A stretch of DNA of 64,000 nt from contig NC_092673.1 in NCBI RefSeq assembly GCF_964355755.1, positions 21,891,001 through 21,955,000 on the forward strand, written 5' to 3'. Below the pieces are notes generated by a model, which saw nothing but the letters and a program-made list of their open reading frames with translations, was not told the origin of the DNA and made no database searches. Below are positions 55,901-64,000 of this stretch, one piece after another. The position numbers and the translations under genes were made by a program. Each line of letters begins with the position of its first letter. The stretch's first letter is position 1. Source of the DNA: Antedon mediterranea. Lineage: Eukaryota; Echinodermata; Crinoidea; Comatulida; Antedonidae.

Positions 55901-58739
55901 ATCTGATGCAGCGTTCAAACATAACAATAGTCTATGTTTTCAAGGTTCGAACAAACCTTCTTTTTCCTGAAGATTTACCCTTTTAGACTACACCTACAGC
56001 AGAGTGCTAGTAAAGATTTTTGAAAAAAACTAACCAATAAGCAAATTGGAAATAAATTAAACTATGCTTTAAGGATATGAATATTCTCATTCATCCAGGT
56101 AGTATTGACCTACTCTGCCTTGACCCCGTCACTGACCAAACACCACAATTCCATCATTTGGTCTGATGACCTTGATAGATCGTGAAATGTCGCTGTTTAC
56201 TATCTTTCTAAACTACTGTATGCCTTCACTTACTGAGCCACTTGCACCATGGACTAGCACTTTTTGCCCAGCTTTTGCTTTTGCTCTGTAATAAAAGAAA
56301 AACATTTAAATTCAATTACTCTGTATAGTCTGTTAGTATTTTCTGTTATACACTCTCAAATACAATGCATAGAAGAGTATCACAACTCATTCTTGAATTG
56401 ACTCAAAAACAATGCATAGAGTAGAATCTTATTCTTGAATTCACTCAAAAACAATGCATACAATTAAGACAATGAAAGGCAAAACTGAGAAAGCTGGTGG
56501 AGGAAAATGGAATACTAAAGTCTATGAAATTTTGTAAAAATATATTTTTTTTTAATTTTACAGAGGTTACTACTAGCCTAGAGCCAACCTAGGCCTGCTA
56601 CTAGCCTAGAGCCAACCTAGGCCTGCTACTAGCCTAGAGCCAACCTAGGCCTGCTACTAGGCTAGCATAGGTAGGCACTAGATCCGTGTCTGAATAGGGT
56701 ATAATTTAGTTTCACATTACTTTCATCCAAATTCATGTTATTGTTTATGTCTCAAATTCACCCATGCTACGTGACTGAACAAGAATAAATACACAATATC
56801 TAATGAAATGTTTATCTAAAGATGATAATTACGAGACCTTAATATAAGAGCACGGTAAGCAGTGAAATATGGAATGCCCATTGCTGCTCCTTGCTGAAAT
56901 GAAAGCTCTGACGGCAAGTTAAAAACATCATTCTCATTGGCTACTGTGTACTCTGCATATGAACCACTCACAGTCTTGTATGTAAATACTCTATCACCTG
57001 GCTACGAAATATACAAAATAACAATGTTAAACCTGGAAAAAGTTTAATTAAAACCATAGAGATCTCTATGGTTTTAATTAAACTTTTTAAAATCAACTAC
57101 TGTAGGTAACAGCTATTAGTGATGCGAACAGGGCAGAGACTTCCCAAAATCCACCATATATCTGTTTTTTTATTCGTTAATAATAAAAACAACACATATG
57201 TTATACCTGTCAAAAATATAATAATTCAGTGTCCAATCCAATGTGTGAGACATTAAATCAAAATTGTATATAGCACCCCTTATGTTATAATAACTCAAAA
57301 TAATCGCAAAATACGCCCTCTATGTTTAATTCTTTGCCAAAATAAGTTTTGCTTTCATGTACTACCTCAACCATAAATACAAATACATAGGCTAATTATG
57401 CTAAAATTAATTAAATAACGTGTACTCCTAGGCCAGTTAATTTCAAAATAATGTTTTTCTGAATATTCTTTATGGATGCGCAAGAAATTTAAAATCGGCC
57501 CTCATGCGCGACATCTGCACATAATGCACAAGAGCTGACAGGTGTAATATTACGGCAGTAGGCCCAGAATTTTGGAAAAAAATTGGCAACATGAATTAAT
57601 TCTTGGTAAAACTTTCCAGCATAACAATTTCATCCTTACTTTGAATTTTGTGACTTCACCACCAACTTTTTCAACAAGACCAGCGCAGTCGTTACCTGGT
57701 GTCCATGGCAACGCTGGTTTAATGTGGTAAGTGCCTTGCCTCAGATACGTCTCAACAGGGTTAACTCCCGCAGCATGTACTCTTACTAATATCTAATGAT
57801 ATTATTAAAGATTTTGACATAATATGTACATTACATTAGCTAGTGTTGGATACGCATCCTTACGCCCGTATTCTTAAACCTGACTTTAGTCGTAGTTCGA
57901 AGTTCGACTTGAAAAAGTCGTAGTTCGAGCTATTACTTCAAATTCGATTAAAAAACGATGTAGTCGAAGTTTGCAGTTCGACTTAATGAAGTCGAGCTTC
58001 TAGTCGAGGTTACAATGGCTGGTGCAATACGTCTAGTAAATAACCAATCAGACAATCTTACGAAGGGCGACGACCCTGGATATGCCCCTGGATTTACTGA
58101 AGCGCAAAATATAAACATTCGCCGCGATAGGCCTAGGATACCTTTTTTATGTTTCACCGTGTAATTCAAAATGCAACAAAAGTGATACGTTTATTCACGA
58201 CACGTTTTTTATAAACTATTTAGTCGACCATTTAGCCTGCCCCCTCCAGGACTAAAAAAATCGATCAAAATCCGTCTCGATTAAGTCGAGGTTGGCCTGA
58301 TTTAGTCGGTGATTTAGTTGAAGTTCGGTTTATGAATTAAAATGACGTCATTTTTTTAGTTTTAGCTCGAACTACGACTAAAGTCCGGTTTAAGAATACG
58401 GGCGTTAGTCCCGGAAAAAAGTATACAAGACGAGAGATGAGATGTCACATCACTACCATATTTGGGCATATCATCACCATATTTGGGCACACCACACTTT
58501 GTCAAACTAGTTTGATAGTGTAGGCAGAGCCTCATACTTTGATCCCTGTCGGTAATTGCTATATTCTCTACCTCCTGAAAAAAATGGAATGCAAAATGCT
58601 CAGGTATGGCATGGTGACATGCATTTATAATTGATAGCTGGTTCCAAACCTGTTTTTCTTTTGGTTTGGGTATTGCTACATCTGTATCAAGACGTAACAC
58701 TTCAGGCCCACCAAACGCATGCACTCTAACTGCTCTCAT
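52970..58739 (-). CDS. CRYZ: Quinone oxidoreductase / zeta-crystallin
   Basis: An NADPH-dependent quinone reductase of the medium-chain reductase family, lacking the zinc sites of alcohol dehydrogenases. Seven coding exons: 58650-58739, 57640-57792, 56838-57001, 56234-56285, 55491-55640, 54428-54529, 53416-53511, plus the last, 52970-53131 (eight in total). All phases fit and give 322 residues (human 329). Landmarks: [76 protein letters not shown], the nucleotide-binding [11 protein letters not shown] split over two exons, [42 protein letters not shown]. The start MRAVRV at 58739 is favoured: GCCACAATG is a good context, directly after an acceptor-like CTTCTGCAG. An upstream in-frame ATG at 58772 would add [11 protein letters not shown] but abuts a transposon end. 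It converges with the ARM-FN3 gene. Confidence 0.94.
53548..53723. mobile_element. hAT-like MITE, family G, 5'-truncated (CRYZ intron)
   Basis: Shares AGTGGCCCTCCAACG, TTTAGCCAGTGAGCGCTCAT and terminal GCCACTG with the copy at 50350-50528; the left terminus is missing. Confidence 0.8.
53780..53851 (+). tRNA. tRNA-like gene, anticodon ATC (Asp-type or pseudogene)
   Basis: A full cloverleaf of 72 nt can be drawn by eye: acceptor GCCCCAG with TTGGGGC, D stem GTCT with GGAC, anticodon stem TCTGC with GCAGG, loop ATATCAA, four-base variable loop, T stem CCGAG with CTCGG, loop TTCGAAT, discriminator G. The A box (TGGTCTAATGG) and B box (GAGTTCGAATC) are intact and TTTTT follows two bases later, as for a Pol III terminator. 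The anticodon reads ATC, which would decode GAT; eukaryotes normally use GTC for Asp, and position 32 is A. It could be a SINE head or a tRNA pseudogene. It lies antisense in a CRYZ intron. Confidence 0.7.
55030..55270. mobile_element. Possible tRNA-derived SINE (CRYZ intron)
   Basis: GGGTTCGAGGCTACC is B-box-like. The body GTGCACACAGCTCAAGAACC, GAGTAGGGGGTTACCGCGG and TGGGCGCTTTGGGTC is GC-rich and unlike its surroundings, and resembles invertebrate SINE bodies. Ends are not clear. Confidence 0.4.
56568..56665. repeat. 28-bp tandem repeat, three units plus a partial (CRYZ intron)
   Basis: CTACTAGCCTAGAGCCAACC followed by TAGGCCTG, identical in three successive units. It is rich in the CCTAGG/TAGGCCT motif that recurs throughout the window. 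Confidence 0.93.
57037..57088. repeat. 52-bp perfect palindrome without spacer (CRYZ intron)
   Basis: AAAAAGTTTAATTAAAACCA then TAGAGA and the exact inverse, centred on GATC. It starts about 35 bases upstream of a CRYZ exon acceptor. Confidence 0.95.
57862..58405. mobile_element. 544-bp inverted-repeat element (CRYZ intron 1)
   Basis: ACGCCCGTATTCTTAAACC at the left and GGTTTAAGAATACGGGCGT at the right; GTCGTAGTTCGA and TCGAACTACGAC continue the arms. Flanking TTA on both sides fits a 3-bp target duplication. The interior has several further GTCGA-rich inverted blocks and no transposase. Confidence 0.88.
58441..58532. repeat. MITE family A, 3' part (CRYZ intron 1)
   Basis: GATGTCACATCACTACCATA to AACTAGTTTGATAGTGTAGG, directly next to the element ending at 58405. 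Confidence 0.78.
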
Positions 58740-58777
58740 TGTGGCCTGCAGAAGGTTTCGACTAACTTGCATTGGGC

Positions 58778-59655
58778 CCGTTTCTGCTGCCAACCCAAAA
58801 TATACCGTATAAATATACCGTATAAATATACCGTATATGAAATTCGTGCACCGTTTCCGCTGCACATACTTCGTGGGTGGGTTGTAAAAAAGTTGGCTTT
58901 CATTACCCAAAATGCATTTCGTGAGACGGAAGTATGGATTGACCTAGAGTCTCATGTAGTGAGGTTACATGACAGCATTGCTTTCTATTTTAAATCTAAT
59001 GAGCAGAAGTGGCAACGAATTTACACCGCACATACAAGCACAATCTAGAAATGTCACTATAAATAAACTCTGTTATTCAAATTGAGTTTATATTATGCTA
59101 TATTATCCTATATTGCCGTTTTAATTTCCATTTTCTATTATACAGTATTTTACCATGATTTTACATCACGTTGTTGTCGTGTAAGAACATTCGATTTATG
59201 GTAATTAAAATCTCGGTATCTCTTCTGTTGCCATGCAGTCTCCCCCCCAACCTTCGCTTCCCCCCACAATTGAATTGCAAAAATAGTGATTTGTTCGGTC
59301 CACAGTGACATTTTGATCTGTTGCTTGCTTTTACACGTGTGTTTCAACTTTCAATGCAGCAGAAAAACCAAAACAAACGCGTCGCGCTCTGTTAGTTTTT
59401 GACCTCGTGTCACGAGTCGGGTCACATTTACGGTATATTTTGAGTGCAGCAGAAATGGGGTACGAAATATACGGTATATTTTGGAATATACCGTATAATA
59501 TCCACAAACGATGGGGATATTTATACGGTATATATACCGCATATATATACGGTATATTTTTTATGAGACCCATTTCTGCTGCCAAAAAATATACCGTATA
59601 TAAAATATACCGTATATATACGGTATATTTTTGGCAGCAGAAACGGGGCCATTGA
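58778..59655. mobile_element. Composite inverted-repeat transposon region with TATACGGTATAT arrays
   Basis: Ends read CCCGTTTCTGCTGCCAA at the left and TTGGCAGCAGAAACGGGG at the right. Inside are many ATATACCGTATA palindromes, and GCAGCAGAAA also recurs near 59352 and 59445, suggesting nested insertions. The final 59567-59652 portion is a near-perfect hairpin by itself. No transposase frame; ORFs with IYRIYTVYF repeats are artefacts of the palindromes. Confidence 0.8.
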
Positions 59656-60035
59656 TTCGTCAGAACAGACTGACCCTTTGGATGAACCTAGATTTGAAAA
59701 CAAACACAAATTAAGATTTCCAAAGAAATTCAATGATCGCCTTAATTATTACTGTATAAAAGCCGCTAAAGATACCGATGTCACAAGCTTCTCACCGTGT
59801 ATACAAATTTAAACACTGAGGCATTTCAAATTTCGCAGGAATATTTATAACATTTCTGCTTTATACTGAATACTAGTAGGCCTACTAGGCTATCCCCTGA
59901 GCCTAGCAATGCTACTTGTTTAGTAATAGTAGGCCAACTCTAACTCTCTGGGCCTAGTCTAGTCTAGATAGGCCTACACTTTGATTGATGATTTAATATC
60001 CATGCGACGACGACTTGGCCTAGATGTTGTCTTAC

Positions 60036-60108
60036 CTTCACAATAATCTGAAGAAGACACGATAAATATAGACAAGACCAGTGAATAAATGAAAACCGAA
60101 AACTTCAT
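60036..60108 (-). other. Candidate first exon, signal-peptide-like ATG frame or CRYZ 5' UTR
   Basis: On the minus strand, ATG at 60108 opens MKFSVFIYSLVLSIFIVSSS plus DYCE, then the strong donor GAAG|GTAAGA at 60035. CCAAT (read ATTGG on plus) lies about 110 bases upstream at 60215. Spliced to the acceptor before GCCACAATG of CRYZ, it would form a 5' leader with a short out-of-frame uORF. Alternatively it starts a separate small secreted protein; a phase-compatible acceptor at about 59692 leads into GSSKGSVCSDESM and then transposon sequence. I cannot decide. Confidence 0.35.
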
Positions 60109-60339
60109 CAAAAGGTAATAAACCACTTTCACGATGCTACACCAATTAGAAAATAGAGCGCTTGTGCTGCATGCATGCAGCGTGTGGATGAATCCAGGTC
60201 AGCCAGTTCGTGATTGGTTGCTGAGACTTCCAAATACAGTTACGTAAGATAATTTATCCATGATAAATTTAGATTTTAATAATAATAGGCCATGAATTTA
60301 TAGTAAATTTAATGTGGATCACTTTTGCCAAACAAATTA

Positions 60340-60485
60340 AAGTTATTTTTTAAACATTTTTTGTTGAATATGCCATTTTAATGTTACATACCAGTTATTC
60401 ACTTTGACCAAAAACATATTTAGGCCTATATTTATACAAAAATATTTTTCAGGTTTTTATTTTGGGGGACAATATTAAATCTTTA
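60340..60485. repeat. MITE family B fragment
   Basis: TTGTTGAATATGCCATTTTA, CAGTTATTCACTTTGACCAA and a terminal GGGGGACAATATTAAATC. Confidence 0.65.
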
Positions 60486-61313
60486 AGAAAAATAATATAG
60501 GTCTTCCAGTCTTGAATATATGTTTATTTAAATAACAGTTTTATCAGGTGAATATTAATTATTTTATTAAACTCAGCAGACACAATAGAAAGGAAAAATT
60601 GAACTATTCGCTCCAATAGTGGAAAGTGTAGCGCAATTTTTTTTTTTACCAGAACATTGGATTTGGTGAAGAAATTTATCTAGTGGAAAACAGCAAGGCC
60701 TACCAGCCTCTTACATACCAGGACCCACATTATAAACAACAGCAAAATTAAAACAAAGCACAATTTACTTAGGGAAGTTTTTATTCATCAAATGTACAGC
60801 TAATTTAGCAAAGCATATAAGTGTAGTTTACAGTTGTGTTACCTGCAACAACAAACAATTAGGATTTTTAAAAAATGCTTAAGCGACTTTACTAACATTA
60901 CTACGATTATCAACCAATATTTAAATAAAAAAGTACATTAAAAAATAGTTTTCACAAAAATTAGGACCAAATTGAAGTGGAGTATTTATTTATACATTAG
61001 AACATCCAACCCCCATCTACTTTAGTTGTAAAGGTATGCTAAAGTAGCAGCCCATATAAGTGATTTGATTTGCATTAAAGGTACCGTAACACCACTGTCA
61101 TCTTGATAGAAACTTATCAAGTAGATTTAACATTACTAAATAGTAACGGAAATGTCAATGCAGATAACATGTTTAATTCTTTTAAAAAACGAAATATAAA
61201 ATCATTGTTTTCTAAATTGTCAAGAACTTGTATTAATGTAATTTACTGCATATCTGTGACCACTCAAACATGATATACTAGATACATAGGTTATTATTAA
61301 ATTGTTAACAATA

Positions 61314-61464
61314 GAGAGGTTTCGCAATTTTACGAATACGATAACGAAAACGCCACGCACACGTATTCGTTTTGCTTTAGCCAGTAAAAATCTGTTTCTG
61401 GCTTACGAAAAACGAATACGTGTGCGTGACGTATCCATTTTCGTAAGATTGCGAAAACTCCCTA
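61314..61464. repeat. MITE family E, copy 2
   Basis: AGAGGTTTCGCAATTTTACG at the left, CGTAAGATTGCGAAAACTCC at the right, with GGCTTACGAAAAACGAATAC inside as in copy 1. A family-typical inverted ACGAATACGTGTGCGTGACG lies in both arms. Confidence 0.83.
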
Positions 61465-62047
61465 TTAAGACTGAGTATGTCGTGGCTATCAAATCACACA
61501 TACAAAACAGATATATTACATATACATGTATAACAAAAAACAACAATAATTTCCTGCTGTATTTAAATGCAAAATTGTTTACACAGATATCGTGGGTCAG
61601 TTTTGGAAAACTTGATAGATTCATTTTTGTAACACTTACAGTACATGTTTTTAATAGTATGTTTGGGTAAGTACTTTAGTAATGAGGACAGAGTCATATC
61701 TACATTATTTATTTTAGAGTAATTAACAACACTTAAATTATATTTAGCAATAATTGGGTCATTAAATGAATAGATAATATTGTAAAATATGTAATATTAA
61801 TTACTTTAATTACTATGTCAACCAGACTGTTAAATTAAAATTAGCAGGAAAGGTATCTTATCTATATCTTGTCTTTTAACGTTAACTTGCAGAGGAAAAC
61901 AGTTTAACCTTGACATAAATTGACATTACAGATTTGTGAACACCTCCTATTTAATCTTAATATAAAAATGGAATGGTGTTCCTCTAAATATTAAAAAACA
62001 ATATCAGTGATGTTTGCTATTATTTCCGTCGGAGAGGCAATTACTTT

Positions 62048-64000
<1,953 letters not shown>

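Larger units (their letters stand above)
58773..62047. other. Region between CRYZ and U2AF2
   Basis: Contains the transposon region at 58778-59655, the candidate exon at 60036-60108, a family B fragment at 60340-60485, a family E MITE at 61314-61464 and the presumed U2AF2 3' UTR. A minus-strand AATAAA at about 61708-61713 is one candidate U2AF2 polyadenylation signal. I see no further coding exon. Confidence 0.55.

Noticed and set aside
58362-58910. 182-codon minus-strand ORF containing the first CRYZ exon
   Set aside because: The part after KPKEKQ reads through the splice donor into intron and MITE sequence; the part before MQVSR is transposon. Only 58650-58739 is kept as coding.
59331-59733. 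ORFs with IYRIYTVYF-type repeats
   Set aside because: They are translations of the TATACGGTATAT palindromes in a transposon.

Overview
This is nuclear DNA of an intron-rich, AT-rich animal. The protein-coding exons carry clear metazoan orthologues (SLU7, TREX-type exonuclease, zeta-crystallin CRYZ, U2AF2), separated by GT-AG introns and many short inverted-repeat transposons. The abundant TAGGCCTA motif, the palindromic AAGCTCTGTCTACACTATC element and the tRNA-derived SINEs make me think of a marine invertebrate deuterostome, most likely an echinoderm. That placement is pattern memory and not a search result.

Layout. (1) 1-6578, plus: the 3' part of SLU7 (eight exons), preceded by a 63-bp satellite that probably lies in an intron. 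(2) 6.6-12.8 kb: intergenic, with MITEs and tandem repeats. (3) 12825-14979, minus: a four-exon gene for a small secreted or GPI-anchored Thr-rich protein. Signal peptide, two coding minisatellites, an unrecognised Cys-containing domain and a hydrophobic tail join in perfect phase. (4) 15-21.9 kb: intergenic, with hAT-like MITE, SINE and palindromes. (5) 21952-22272, plus: an unrecognised single-exon ORF of 106 aa. (6) 25035-26092, minus: an intronless TREX-like DEDDh exonuclease broken by one frameshift. (7) 26.1-30.7 kb: MITEs and a 56-bp satellite. (8) 30687-50721, plus: a 22-exon gene that I reconstructed with every phase matching (1343 aa). It has an armadillo-like N-terminus, three FN3 domains and a long disordered tail. 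(9) 52970-58739, minus: CRYZ in seven coding exons, converging on the previous gene, with a tRNA-like gene in one intron and transposons at its 5' end. A candidate first exon lies at 60036-60108. (10) 62048-64000, minus: U2AF2, all RNA-binding domains in one exon, running off the window edge.

The genes do not form an operon or an obvious pathway. The two splicing factors, SLU7 and U2AF2, both act at 3' splice sites, but they sit about 55 kb apart and this may be chance. The rest of the window is a collection of at least seven non-autonomous transposon families, several with visible terminal inverted repeats and three with recognisable 8-bp target duplications. I see no CRISPR, viral or prokaryotic system. 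The items most worth a second look are the TREX frameshift, the ARM-FN3 gene, the secreted minisatellite gene, the tRNA-like gene with anticodon ATC, the single-exon U2AF2, and the transposon next to the CRYZ start.
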